Below are positions 22,540 to 34,829 of a DNA stretch of 64,000 nucleotides, in pieces (within the stretch, counting starts at the first letter, position 1; every line of letters starts with the position of its first letter). The position numbers and the translations under genes are program-made. A model generated the notes under the pieces. That model was not told the origin of the DNA. It searched no databases and worked only from the letters and a program-made list of their open reading frames with translations. The DNA lies in assembly GCF_037975245.1 (NCBI RefSeq), contig NC_092580.1, positions 17,058,001 to 17,122,000 on the forward strand, in the 5' to 3' direction. The DNA comes from Apostichopus japonicus. Taxonomy: Eukaryota > Echinodermata > Holothuroidea > Aspidochirotida > Stichopodidae.

Positions 22540-24832
22540 CAGTTTTTTCACTTTATAATATCATCTATTATTCTGGCCAACTGAGCCTTCATTTCTTATA
22601 TTATCTATGTTCTGGCCAACTGAACCTACATTACCAATATCATCTGTGTTGACCAACTGAACCTTTATTACTAATATCATCTATGTTCTGGCCAACTGAG
22701 CCTTCATTACTTATATCATCTATTACTGAGCCTTCATTACTTCATCTTGATTGTTTGCAGGCTACCTGGGGTGGAGAAGAAGGCCAGTTCCTCAACTTGG
22801 GTTGGCTGATGCAGTTCCTTAATTCCCGGAAAGCTGTTATGGTACGTTGACTCTTGCTCATAATCCAAACATTTTACTGCATCCTTAGGATTTGCTTAAA
22901 CATTGAGACATGATATTGTCTGATATGACCACTCCTCAATGTTTAAGCTGTCTGAACTCTGCCATGTTGATGGCCGTTGAAAACTGAACGTTGAATACAA
23001 AGGAATGGAGTACTTGACACATGCATGTAATTCAGGTTGTCAGTTTTATGATCAACCGTTTGCCCTAACAGACTTTATTGCTGATAGTGTCACACATGCT
23101 CCTTTCTGAAAGCAAGTCGTGAGGTTCCATCAAAGTTCACATATTCAACTTGGCAATGTCTTAGAATATTGTCTGTGCTCATTAGGCTAGTCTAGTCCCA
23201 ACATAATATGCAGACATGCTTACCTATATGACAGAGACATGCCATGTTAAATTTGTGATACCTGGAGTAGAGTCTTACAAATTTAGCCACTGGAAGTGCT
23301 TAGAAGATGTTTGTTTATTTCTACTGGTAAACTTTGCCGTTAGCCAGTAAATAGCCTGAATTTTGAGGCCTGTAGTTGATTTATGCCAAGCCGTGGCATG
23401 CTTGCGTTGTTAAGCCGTAATTCTTTTCTGATAGTTTAATTTCGAGAGATTGCTGACACAGGCTATGAAATGCCATCCAAAGACGCCACACTCAGTCCGG
23501 CTCAAGCAGTTCAGGTTAGTCTGATTAATCGTCTCTTGGACAATGTTGTAACCCTGGATGAGGTCAGTCTTCATACATCCCTGGATGAGGTCAGTCTTCA
23601 TACACAAACTGCTTTAATGTCAAGTATATCATGCATGAAATGGATAAGAGCAAGTTCCTGTGCATCTCTTCGTATCAGTCTTCGTAACTTACTCTCTGTG
23701 CCATTAACTTTAGAGAGTCAACTTTATATTAAACACTGATGGTTGAGGTCAATTTCCTGAGTATCTGAAGTCAGTCAATAAACAGTTTAACAACATACAT
23801 CTATGTAAACTTATCACATAGGCATTTAATCTCATTGTATGATGTAACACAAAACAGTTTAACAACAAACGTCCCTCATCATGTAAACATTTAGGTTTAA
23901 TAAAGCTCATATGCTATTTTAATCAGCTGATTTGATGTCACTCTCAGTAATGGCATGTCCTATATAGATAGTTAGTGTAACCATGCTGCACTGTATGCGT
24001 GTATGTATGTATGGTATGTATGTGCAATAGATTTGAAGACGTACCATATGGTAATTTTATGTTGTTACACTCTGCCATACTGTACAGTTGAGCGAATTAG
24101 CATTAATTATTAACCCAATGAAGGGACTGGTTTCCCCACCCCCTAAAGCTTGTCACTCTTTGCTTATACTTTACTGGTATTATGTACCATCACCTCATAT
24201 TGTGAACAAGCTACAGTACCAGCTCTTTTTCCCATCACAAGAAACACATTCCAGCTGATTGAGGAAGTCCTAAAGCATGTTCTGCAGTCTAAGGTCTCCA
24301 TCAACTGAGCTACCTCAACCCCCCCCCCCACCCAACCATGCATCTCTAAGAACAGAGGAGCATTGTTTGTACCCATGGGTATTGGTATTTCTTCTTCAAA
24401 GGTGGTGATGGTGACCCTCACCTCCATGGTCAATCATGGGAGAAATGTAATTGCTGGGATTTGTTTCAAAAGTATAAGTAAGAACAGGCCTTTTATTAGG
24501 TGGGAGAATTCACTGCCGCAGAATCCATTGAACTAAATCTAAGCATTCAAGCTCTGTATACAAAATACTAGCACAGAGGATCCTTCGTAAGTAACTGGAC
24601 CGTATTTTTCAAAACTTAGCCTCAATTACTGGGAGAAAACAGGAAAAACAAAATCAGTGCCTTTTGTATATTTTCATTATTAAATGTTTAATGCACATAA
24701 TTGATAGCAGAATTATCATTTGATGCTACCTATGTATATTGTTATTGCTTTGGTCTAAACAAGCATCAAGCAAAGAAGAACATGCTCCACCGACTTTATT
24801 ACACCTTCTTAGCCTGGTATTATTATAAGATA
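22540..24832 (+). pseudogene. Duplicated, broken copy of the last three exons of gene A
   Basis: The block aligns end to end with 5200-7504. The exon at 22761-22841 is intact except for a final codon change (Thr to Met). The next exon (23435-23514) keeps its splice sites but is 80 bases instead of 182: the tract encoding the middle of the exon is gone and smaller deletions disturb the start. The last exon has lost its acceptor (ACTTTACTG instead of ACTTTACAG at 24169-24177), and a small insertion (ctacagtacc region near 24212) breaks its frame. Upstream exons of gene A were not copied and no promoter is evident, so the copy should be dead. The 3' portion (24440-24820) is almost identical to 7120-7500. 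Confidence 0.9.
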
Positions 24833-25384
24833 GAATGGGCATGTATCTAACCATAGATAGAAAGCGATAGATAGCCTTAGAATGCAATAGATAGATAGAA
24901 TGCGATAGGTAGGTGGATAAAATGGGATACATAGAATGTGATACCTAGGATGGAATGCTCAAGTATCTAACCATAGATAGGTCTTCTAGGTAGGTCTTCT
25001 AGGTAGGTAGATAGAATGCGATAGAAAGAATGCGATAGGTAGGTAGATAGAATGAGATAGGTAGGTAGATAGAATGCGATAGATAGAATGCGATATGTAG
25101 AATGTGATAGGTAGAATGTGATAGGATAGAATGTGCATTTATCTAACCATAGATAGGTCTTCTAGGTAGGTAGATAGAATGCGATAGGTAGATAGAATGC
25201 GATAGGTAGGTGGATAGAATGCGCATGTATCTAACCATAGATAGAATGAGATAGATAGAGAGATAAGCCTTTTGTCTATCTAACCATAGATAGAATGTGA
25301 TAGATAGATAGCCATAGATAGAAAGATAGATAGCCATAGCGATAGCGATAGATAGATAGATAGAATCCGATAGATAGATTGGTG
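24833..25384. repeat. GATA-type microsatellite array adjoining the duplication
   Basis: It starts exactly where homology to 7504 stops. It contains ATAGATAG and AGAATGCGATAG variants and the block aaccatagataggtc also found near 11275-11290. The copied segment therefore looks like 5200-7504 joined to part of 11250-11712, with 7505-11250 missing. Confidence 0.9.
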
Positions 25385-25814
25385 ATTCCGTAAATTTGAT
25401 CCAACACGGCATTTCTTTGCAATTTGAGGTCTGATTTCTTTCTATTTCAAAAGCCCATATAGACACTCTTTCATTTGCTATAAAAGCATTGTCTTTTTGA
25501 GTGATAAATCAATATTGCAAAAAGTTAAAGGTTTGGTAAACTGAGAAATCAGACTTCAATAATTAAGAAAATGCCGCAGTGGCGAAAAATTTGATAAATG
25601 TCCAATTTGAAGGAATGCAACTTATTTCTTAAAAGAGGTCAAATTACAATTAACCCCAAACTTTGGTGTTGAATGCCCCAGATATATACCCTCATAAACC
25701 TACAGTTATTAATTTTTCAAAATAGTATTACTTTTTAAGCAAGTATGAAAATAGTACTTTTTAATTTTTTTTAAAATAGTAGTACATTTAAAAAACAGCA
25801 AATGCATATTTGTT
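25385..25814. other. 3' flank of P450 gene 1
   Basis: AT-rich sequence downstream of the P450 stop codon on the - strand, probably its 3' UTR and terminator region. An ATTAAA-type signal is possible near 25762. No other gene was seen. Confidence 0.35.
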
Positions 25815-25993
25815 TCAGCGTGGTGTAACGCACACTCGAAACTTAACTGGACGAGCTAAAATGCCTACTTCTGGTTCCAGGCAAGGAATTGGGTCTTCCT
25901 CCGGCAGTGAGACTCTAAATCTCTGCATAATATTAGTGTAGAACAGGAACAGTTCCATCTTGGCCAAATGCTCACCGATGCAGGAACGACGAC
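25815..25993 (-). CDS. P450 gene 1 exon 6 (heme cysteine, C terminus)
   Basis: It begins with the rest of the split Gly, then RRSCIGEHLAKMELFLFY with the axial Cys, and ends RPVKFRVCVTPR-stop (TGA complement at 25815-25817). It is 179 bases, as in gene 2. Confidence 0.92.
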
Positions 25994-28900
25994 CTGAAAG
26001 ACATAAATAAGGCTTATCGTGAACAACACCGAATGACTTCAGCAACTCGCCCTCTCCATTTATCATTCAAATACACAATTTCATGAGTTCCATTCCAACA
26101 TCTGAGAACCGGATTTAAAGTTATCTTACCTAACCCGAAGGGTATAAATTCTTCACGTCTGATGGTCGTCTTTCCGTCCTCGCTTAGGAAGTGGGTCGGA
26201 TCGAACTGGTCGGGGTTCTTCCATACTTTCTGATCGTGTAATAGTCCCCATAAGTTGAAAAAAATTTGAGAGCCCTGAAAAATGATAAAAGAACAACAGA
26301 TGATACAAATGAGTCCAATCTAGCAGTATAGAAATAGAAAACCATAGAATTATGTTACCATACATCTGTGCTAGTGCTAGGTCGAGTGTATGAAGGTGGT
26401 TCCCGTGGAGGTCTGCAAGGTCATGCAGGAGATATCCAATCTGGAATGGTCTTGCAAATTGTAAAAGGATCCCAAAAAGGGCCAACACTGTGAACTGAAT
26501 TGCCAATGAAGGCTTAAAATTATAAATCATTTGGTTTCTCCTGCATGCACATGTGGCTGCCTACTGTCGTAAAATTGTGTCCTTCTTTCTTCAGGGCCAA
26601 TGTGTTCAACCATGGTACCGTACACATTGACCTCTACATGACCTTAACTTCCTGTAAATCCTCAAGAATCAAGATCATTACTCATTAATATGCATATTAA
26701 AATTACAACTACTGTCCTCGATCCCTTAATATGATTCACCACTCAAGAAGTCCAACTTAGCAGCACAACTTTAAAACACATCTGAACATTTCCAATACCT
26801 TAGGGATGTTGTAGCCAGCGAGTTTGGTGTCTTGAAATACTCCGTGTGGAGGAGCAATCACAGCTACTGGTCTAAACCTCTGTATCTCCATCAAGACAGC
26901 ATCTGTGTACGGCATATTGGTACGATCCTCACAACATGGTTGCCTGTCAGGTCCGATTACCCTGTCAATCTCTTCCTGTACCTAGTGGAAAAAAATGCAA
27001 ACAAATCTTTAACGTAGATCTTGGACATTTTGATCGTCCAAACTTTGTGTGCAGGGATGTGGAATGTCAATAGATGAGACTTGCCATATTGCATTCAGTG
27101 TTTACATGGTTGACGATCACTCTCATACTTCCTAGGTCAGACACGTTAGTCAAGCAAATCACTTATCACAGATGAAAATATAGAGAATGGACAGCAGGAC
27201 ACAAACAGTTTTGTGTTTGTAAAACCAGACCGGATCACAAGCTAGTATAGATGAGAACCAGTTAATTACATACAATTGAGTCCTACTGAAAATTGTACTG
27301 AGCCACCCCCTCATGGCAAATTAGAACCCACTATATTCCCTCATTTGTTACATTAAAGGCATTGAAGACTTGCCCCAAACCGCGTGCCGCGCTCTGTAAA
27401 GTTAACTTTCCGTTGCTTACAAGTGAAGTTTTCTGCTTGTCGCTACAAAATGCAGACAGTAAGGAAACGAGATACCTTGTTATCTTTAGCTGGACCTGAG
27501 ATGTCCATCGCTGTATCGTGTTGTGGGTATTAACCGCAGCTGTATGTACTGACTATACACTAGTGTCTAATTATCGAAGGTAGCAAGCTGTGTGCGTATT
27601 TTCTGGGATCGATGGTGGTGGCTAACACTTCTTTTACACCTCATTCGAAACTAGGTCAGATTACCGGCATTAGATGTTTCTTTTTGCGCGAGTCTTCACA
27701 CCCTTTAATGTTTTCACATGGACATGGACATAGAGATATACTTACTTTATCCTGTACTTCAGTATTCAATGCAGTAAGAAGGATGCCATACAGAAGGGTG
27801 TTTGTGGTGGTGTCGGTTCCTCCTCCAAAGATTTCCATAATAGCTCTCCAGGCTTGCTCTGGTTTGAAGATCACTTCTTCTCCACTCTCCTGCTGCCTCT
27901 TAATCTCCAGCAAGTACATATCGATTATGTCGCGCACGTCGCCCTCGTCTAAAGAGTCCTGGTGCTCCTTTATCTCTTTGCCGACGTATGATATCATGTA
28001 CTGAATCGTCTGGGTTAGCTGACGGTACAGTGGCGTACGGACCAAGAAGGGAAAAGTGTTGGCAAAGCCAGTCAGTGAGGCTGCACCAAAGAGGTAACGG
28101 AATTTGTCGACGATGGTCTTGAAACTTTCGTCGGTGTAGTCAAATCTTCTGCCAAAGTTGATGTTGCAGATGACGTTGGCGATGATCAGGGTGGTGTACT
28201 CCGAGGGATCAAATGGTCCCTCTATTCCTGTCATGACGTCCATCAGACAACGTGCCTCTTCGTTGATCTTGTATTCCAGACTCTTCTTCCCTACGCCAAA
28301 GTTTCGCAGAGCTTGCATAATAAACTTTCGTCGTTCTTTCCAAACTGGTCCATTCTGAAAGAAGAGGCTACCTGTCATGAATAAAAGGACAAGATATCGT
28401 CAGATTTCAAAGGCGGGCAGGTTGATGTTGCTAAAATTATTTTAAATATCATTGCAAAGCAGGTCTAATACCAACAAACTTTACTTTAGCTAGATAGTTA
28501 ATTGAGAATCATGCATTGGATGTACTCACCACTAATCCATCAACAACATCCAACTCAAAATATTACTATAAATGTTCCTGTAATGCAAAGTGATCAACCA
28601 TGACAAGTGAAGAATGACAGATACTTATGTTTAGCTTTGTATCAGTCAGTATGAAGGGATGCAGTGGTGGTTTCCATCAAGGAAAGATGAATAATCCTTA
28701 AAAGAAAGCTAGATTTGATTTGTCATAGCATAAGAAAAAAGATAAGGTTAAGTGCTAACTTGTAGTTAAGTTCCTACAGTTTCCACTTAACAGTAAATTG
28801 ACGGTGAAGTCATCTCTTCAGTGCAGGCCACAATATTTAATGTTTAATCCACTGTTTTATAAATTCAAATAACAAACGAAGGAGGCAAAGTTAAAGGGAC

Positions 28901-31900
28901 TTTTGAAGTTACCGAAAACCACATCAATAATGGTCTTCATTTTGTCAACTGCTTGCGCTACGACTTTTGCCAAACTTCCACAATATATGTTATTATGCAT
29001 TCATAAGACCCCAGGCTAAATCTCCTGCCGAGTGCACAGTATTACGATCATCATAGGTGCTCGTTTTAACCCGAGTGTAGACACAGCTGTTTCAAAGGGT
29101 TTACCAGAAATGTATCAAGATTGTCCTTAAAAACTCCCTGGTCTAATATATAATGACATTCCAAACCAAGTCATAACATCATTGGCCGAGTCCAATGAGT
29201 AATGTAAAATGCTGCTAAAGTGCTCCAGATGTTAAACGGGTCTATTCTCAATAATTAAAACTAAATAAGAAATTTACAACTTGGACTGTAAAGCAATGTG
29301 TTTTAAAGGCATTGAAGACTCGCCCCAAACCGTGTGCCGCGCTCTGAAAAAGTTAACTTTCCGTTGCTTGCAAATGACGTTTTCTTCTTGACGTTACAAA
29401 ATGCAGACAGTAATGAAACGTGATACCTTGTTATCTTTTGTCTAGACCTGAGATGTCCACGCTGCTATGTACACTGTGTTGTGGGTATTGACCGTAGCTG
29501 TATGTATTGACTGAAAACCATGTATTGACTGAAGTATGTATTGACTGAATGACTGAATGTATTGACTGAAGACTCTGTGCGCGAGTCTTCACACCCTTTA
29601 ACAGTCTACAACATATATTAAAAGTCATTAATTTGATGACAGTCAAGTTTCTAGAGCTGTTCCCATTTTCAAGATATATTCACATTAAATAATTTTCAAA
29701 ATCTCTGGATGCTCTGATAAAGCTAAGATAATGACCCTTGAACTCTTCAGTGCAGTTCCTAATGTTACGGTTCACCTGTCCTCTTGTATAAAAGGCAACT
29801 TTTTGTAATATGAATTATGCACGATGCTGCAAAAATTATATGGCCTCGCCATTGTGCAACAGATAAAGCAGCCAAACAGGAGCCAAATACATGCACAAAT
29901 CTAGTATCCATATTGGACAGTATCTTCAGTGTAGAAACCTGTCATATGATACTTATTAAATAGCAGCAGTATTACTTCCAGTGACCTTCAAAGTAACCCC
30001 ATAAGTGCAGTGGATGGAATGAAGTGACCTTGACCAATGTGTTGCCTGGACATTCAATATTCTGTAGAGAATACAGTGCCACTACTGCGGCAGCTCAAAC
30101 ACTCTAAATTAGTTTGGTTAGAATAATAACTCCCAGGGAAAGAGCATTGGTTCAGCTCAAAGAAAACACATTTCAAACTGTATAACTATAGTGGGGCAGT
30201 AACCACATAGCTATAAATTTAGTGAGCTGTAAAATAAAAATGATAGGAACACTTAGCATTTGCTGTGAATGATATTACTTTAAAGTCACTCCTGATCTAT
30301 AATAAATAAGCAATTGAATGAAAGTCTATGGATGACTCTAGGCACAAACTTAATTGTAATATGTTGTAGACTATCAGTACAGGTTGCAAGTATTTCTAAG
30401 TTACTTTTGATTTTTAAAAAATGACCCATTAAACTCATCAACTGAAGGGACTGGACTACCGTACATAGTCTAACACAGATGTACTGTAACACAATTTAAT
30501 TCAATGTGGAAAACAAGAATGTTGTATGGCTTCAAATGAAATGTTTATACTAAGTCACAACAATTGGTGTTGAATGTGATCCAAGGGTGCGCTGTTGTCT
30601 GATGTTTTAAATGAGTTAGTAGAATTTAAATAACAATGGATGACCCGAACCATATAGGTCTGTACTGAAAAGCCAATGTCATCATAGCTTGAGGAATCCT
30701 GAGATTTACCATATATCCTAAAAACCTGGAATAGCTATAGAATCGATCAGCGCTCAATTTTTTGTGTCATTTTTTTATGGACTACAAAATTGTCAAGACT
30801 AAGACACCTGGATTTTCTGAGATCTGTTTCTGAAACATACTGATGACATATCTAGATCAGCCATGTGATTGGTCAATAGGAACTGAATACTAATCTACAA
30901 GCACAGAGCGAGTTTTGTGTAAACACTAGCTTGAGGGAGCAGAACAGGAGATGCACACTAAGACATTCCCCCCCCCCCCTGCAAAATATTTGGTTGCACC
31001 CTGATGCTATTGATGGAAGCCTTTCTTACTGTGGGAAAGCTATTTATGATTAACCATTTCAATAAGGAAAGAATTTAATTCAAATGCTCATTTACCTTCA
31101 CTGCCAATGGTCCAGGCTAACAAGGGAGGGAGAAACCGATCAGAGAAATTGTCAGCTTGCTTGGTGGCAGTCTCTTTAATCAAATTGATATCTGTGAGGA
31201 AGAATGATCCTTGAACGACCCAGGTATACTGTACAGATGCCTCCATACTTCTGGAACATCCTGTAAAACACCTACGAATTGAGGAGAAGGAATCTGATAT
31301 TAAATCTGCAACTGAGCATGTCACACCAAAGCTTTGTTATAGTATACATTTGTAAATTGGGGGTGAGGGAGGGGGGTCACCTCAAAATGAGACAAACAAA
31401 CATTCTGGTGGCACAGAATGAAGGAAATAACTGTGGTAATGAAAGTAGAGCTGGAGGCACCTATGTGTGGCCGCATGATGTAGCAGTATATTCCTGATGC
31501 CAAATGTTGACATTCTCAAGTTTAAGAATATCATCATACTTGTAAGGCTATGTGAAAAATGGAAAATCATTTTTACTGATTATGTGCTGCATGAAGAAAT
31601 TAATTACATGGGTAAAAAATATGCACTGGGCACTAAAGCTGTTGCTACTTTGTAGACGATGCTGGGTCAGGCTGACAGAATATTCTATGTATTATAAACT
31701 CATTTATAACAAGGAGGAAGGAGAGAGAGGAAGGGAAAGAGAGATAGAGAGAGAAAGAGAAAGAAATAGAGAGATTGCCTCCGGCGATTCTGGTTATGTC
31801 CGGATTGAACATGACCAAACGGACGGGCAAAGGAAAAGGCAAGGCTCCGATATGAAAAAAATGCCGAAGAGAAAGTTCGGTGCGGCCGGAGGGGAGAAGA

Positions 31901-32558
31901 AAGACCAGTGGGTCGCACAGCGACCTTCGCTTCTTGAGATATCGTGTTTACAAGCTGGGCGTCACAAACGCACTCACACACACATACTGTACATACATAC
32001 ACACATGCCATCATGAATGCATACCGTAGGTTACCATTTTCATCGAAACCAATACAATTTTGTTGCATTCTTCTCTTGTGTCTTTGCCTTTCCAATGGTC
32101 AAACTGTCCTGACAATATACTATACAGTTAGTCTCCATAATACAATGGAAGGCCTTTTGACAAATTGGCATAGGAGCATTTGTTCACACACCCCTGTGAC
32201 ACAGTCTCATTGCTTTCTATTGAGTCTGCATGTGCATCGAAACATGTTAATAATCTGGTTTGACCTTCCAATTCCTTCTGTTAGCTTGCTACTGTACTGG
32301 GGTTATTTTGGTAAAACCTTGCTCTGATAGTTAATTATTCATGCTGCAAATAAAATATTTGATGATCGTGTAACTTACCTGAAAGTTCTTCTTCCCAGCT
32401 AAAAGATGAAGATTGCCAATGATTGGTAGTGGCATTGGTCCCGGAGGGAGGTTCTTAGGTCCTCTCATATACCAGATAGCAGTCATGAAAGCAATGCCAA
32501 ACAGCAAACTGGTTTGCATGTTGGCTACAAGATATGACGAAATCATGCCTGCTGCCAT
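25815..32558 (-). CDS. CYP2-type cytochrome P450, gene 1 (frameshifted in exon 2)
   Basis: Six exons on the - strand: 32379-32558, 31096-31271, 28371-27746, 26981-26799, 26274-26130 and 25993-25815. Apart from one lesion they encode about 495 residues. This is the usual length for a microsomal P450. The order of hallmarks is: N-terminal membrane anchor, PPGP hinge, WKERR helix C, GGGTDTTTNTL helix I, EIQR (ExxR), NPDQFDP and the heme loop FGLGRRSCIG with the cysteine ligand. Such enzymes hydroxylate lipophilic substrates at the ER with NADPH-P450 reductase as partner; the substrate cannot be told. Exon 2 is 176 bases, one more than in gene 2, because of an extra T in ATTCTTCCTC near 31200, which shifts the frame after GRSRIIL. 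So it is either a young pseudogene, a null allele or a sequence error. It lies head-to-tail with gene 2. Confidence 0.9.
26130..26274 (-). CDS. P450 gene 1 exon 5 (meander region)
   Basis: It starts GSQIFFNLWG, contains WKNPDQFDPTHFLSEDGK, and ends EEFIPFGLG with the last Gly split by the intron. The donor is GTAAGA. This intron cuts the heme-binding loop just before the RRSCIG part. Confidence 0.9.
26799..26981 (-). CDS. P450 gene 1 exon 4 (ExxR)
   Basis: 61 codons, phase 0 at both ends, from VQEEIDRVIG to LAGYNIPK. EIQR is the conserved ExxR of helix K. The exon length is identical in gene 2. Confidence 0.9.
27353..27708 (+). mobile_element. TTAA-flanked MITE, copy 2 (P450 gene 1 intron 3)
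   Basis: TTAA-AGGCATTGAAGACTTGCC at the left and CGAGTCTTCACACCCT-TTAA at the right, 356 bases, same internal sequence as copy 1. It ends 37 bases from exon 3, so it approaches the splice donor closely. Confidence 0.85.
27746..28371 (-). CDS. P450 gene 1 exon 3 (helices C to I)
   Basis: 626 bases, open throughout, donor GTAAGT. It contains SLFFQNGPVWKERRKF (helix C with W...R), the F-G region, and MEIFGGGTDTTTNTLLYGIL (helix I with the oxygen-activating Thr). The outer parts are nearly identical to exon 3 of gene 2, while the middle (about 27960-28150) differs strongly. Confidence 0.9.
29303..29601 (+). mobile_element. TTAA-flanked MITE, copy 3 (P450 gene 1 intron 2)
   Basis: TTAA-AGGCATTGAAGACTCGCC at the left, CGAGTCTTCACACCCT-TTAA at the right. 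It is shorter (299 bases), and its interior carries a run of tattgactgaa repeats in place of the usual right half. Confidence 0.85.
31096..31271 (-). pseudogene. P450 gene 1 exon 2 with a +1 insertion
   Basis: It begins VFYRMFQKYGGICTVYLGR in phase 0 after the acceptor AATTCGTAG. One frame runs to RSRIIL, then homology to gene 2 continues in another frame as TDINLIKETATKQADNFSDR, ending at GSEG; donor GTAAAT. The length is 176 against 175 in gene 2. The extra T lies in the run at about 31199-31203. Confidence 0.85.
31730..32040 (-). repeat. GA-rich tract and inverted AGGTCA/GT-type repeat in P450 gene 1 intron 1
   Basis: A gagaga purine tract (31725-31775) is followed by a GC-richer segment and then a CA-rich run. 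Read on the - strand, it gives gcattcatgatgg, GT-rich sequence, gtgacgcccagc and aacacgatatctcaagaag. This is the same order as at 11725-11800, so it is an inverted member of that family. Open frames here reflect the repeats. Confidence 0.65.
32379..32558 (-). CDS. P450 gene 1 exon 1 (membrane anchor, PPGP)
   Basis: Sixty codons from the chosen ATG at 32558. They include a hydrophobic segment (TSLLFGIAFMTAIWYM), the KNLPPGP hinge and PLPIIGNL, ending GKKNFQ in phase 0; donor GTAAGT. The start is chosen because gene 2 has the same 180-base exon. An acceptor (TTACCTTGCAG) lies 12 bases upstream, so the 5' UTR is split. Confidence 0.85.
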
Positions 32559-32570
32559 CGTGAAGATCGA
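32559..32570 (-). other. 5' UTR fragment and acceptor of P450 gene 1
   Basis: On the - strand TTACCTTGCAG directly precedes 12 bases and the ATG. P450 gene 2 has the same arrangement. The first, non-coding exon must lie upstream but was not located with confidence. Confidence 0.55.
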
Positions 32571-33755
32571 CTGCAAGGTAACCAAAGAGATAGAACAACA
32601 TTGTAATTTTATAGTGTTTAGCAGAACATAAGTTATAGAAATACCAGAATAATCACATAAGATAATAAACAGATAATAAACAGATAACATTATGATATTT
32701 TGATGGATGATTGGTTATGCCAAGCTATTTATTCAAATGTAGTTGCCAATGTTTGGTGCACTGGTGCTCCGCCTCTCCTTCCCCCCCCCCCCACCCACTC
32801 CCAAATAAAATTTACCTTTTGTGCAAAAACTTCTGGCAGAAAGATACGTACGACTCTTTGACATCTGACTACAATATACATCTAGTCGTCTACCTAAATA
32901 GATTCAGCTGATTTAATACTGATACAAGTTTTGGAAGTGATGAAAAGCACAAAGCTTCAATAATACCAGAAATTTGTTCCCCCCCCCCCCCATCCCATGC
33001 TGCTCCCATTTTGTTGTGCCTCCTACTTCCAAGTGATTGGCAATGCCACTACTGTAGGTAGAATGGTACTCTTACTTCACTTTTTTACATCACACTGGCG
33101 TTTACTTTTACGCTTACCAATGTTATGACATACTGCAGACTATGTGTTATTCAGAGAAACTTCATTTATGAAATAGCAGCCAAATTCACCTTTTGGTTTT
33201 TGCACAAAAGAAATTTATGCAGATTCAAGAACTTTTGTTTTCACTGTTTTAATACAAAAATACAATTTTTACAAAACATTGATCATAATCACGACATCCA
33301 ACAATAAACTACGTACTGTAACTACAACTGTGGACATTAGATGGTTGAGAAGCACCCATTCATTGTATCCTATGACAATAATTCACAATGTGTGAATTGC
33401 ACTTGCCAGCTGTTCAAATTTTGCACAAGTCAACAACAATGCATGGCTGTATCAGGATCCAGGCTTCAAAACTAACTATAGCTTAGGCATTGACATCCAG
33501 GATGCATAATATTGACGATTTAATAATGAGTGGTTAACCAGAGGTGAGCTAACCACCTCTAGCTAGCAGTATCACAACAGTTGATACCACACATGAAACC
33601 TGTAACAACTGATGTATATATGGTATGGGTTTTGCCAGAACTACTATGCATTAGATAGAATCTGCATTAAAGTCCTCCTCAAAGATATAAAATGAAACAA
33701 AATTTACTTGTGGTATGAGAGTACTAGCTTAGCTTCCCAAACTGCTGTGTAGCTT

Positions 33756-34113
33756 TTAAGGGAGTGCAGACTCGCGCACAAAGAAATGTCTGATGGCGGT
33801 TATCTGACCTAGTTTCGAATGAGGTGTAACAGAAGTGTTAGTCACCACCATCGATCCCAGAAAATACACACACAGCTTGCTACCGTCGGTAATTAGACAC
33901 CAGTGTAGTCAATACATGCAGCTACGGTCAATACCCACAACACAGTGTACATAGCAGGGATGGACATCTCAGGTCCAGATAAAAAATAACACGGTATCAT
34001 GTTATATTACTGTCTGCATTTTGTAGCGACAAGAAAAAAAATTCACTTGCAACGGCAAGTTAACTTTTTCAGAGGGCGGCACGTGGTTTGGGGCGAGTCT
34101 TCAATGCCTTTAA
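33756..34113 (-). mobile_element. TTAA-flanked MITE, copy 4 (upstream of P450 gene 1)
   Basis: It lies in the opposite orientation to copies 1-3: TTAA-GGGAGTGCAGACTCGCGC at the left and GCGAGTCTTCAATGCCT-TTAA at the right. 358 bases. Confidence 0.85.
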
Positions 34114-34829
34114 CAAAGTTTAAGGCTCTTTGCCACTGAAAACCAAAAAGGCTAGAAACAACAGGAACAAAACTGTCTATTCTTGAGTTTAATGTTAATT
34201 AGAAAATAGTGCCAATAAATTTGGAATGTCATGAGACCGAGAATGGGTAATTAGTAACAGAACCAATAATGCTACTGTGGGCCTTGCCTTGGCCTAAGTT
34301 GAAGTCTGGGTCTCTGTATATAGTGTTGTGCTTCGGCTACCCATGTATTACGTACAGAAGGCTAATCTAGTCCTAGGACCTAAGTTGCAAGTTCAGTGTC
34401 ATTGACACAATGTCAGCTTTTATACCAGTTGTACAATGAAATAGGTGTATCGCAAATGGGCCTAGTTAAGTAACTGATATTTGTGTTAACGCAATAACTA
34501 CCTTTCAGCTTGACGGCATCTACGTACGTCTCAAAATGTTGCTAACAGCTTTCTTCCAGCTCCCTAATAAGAAGAGGGCACCTGCGGGTACATTGGCTCT
34601 GAAGATTGGAAGTTTGCTATGCAATGAGCATGCAGTTAGCTACCTGTAGTCCTGTACTGTTCCGAAGCAGTAAGAAGTTCATATTCAACTGCCCGCATGC
34701 GCAATGGGCGCTGTTAACAATACGAGGGGTCTATCAGATTCCGCACATCCTAATGATTGGACGGGATGCAGGAGGGAAAGGGGACGTGAATGAGGCCGGC
34801 GAGGAAAAGAGGCTGGGAAGGGATAGGGG

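Noticed and set aside
31552-32016. A 154-codon + strand frame rich in Arg and Glu
   Set aside because: Produced by the gagaga tract and an inverted repeat in the first intron of P450 gene 1.
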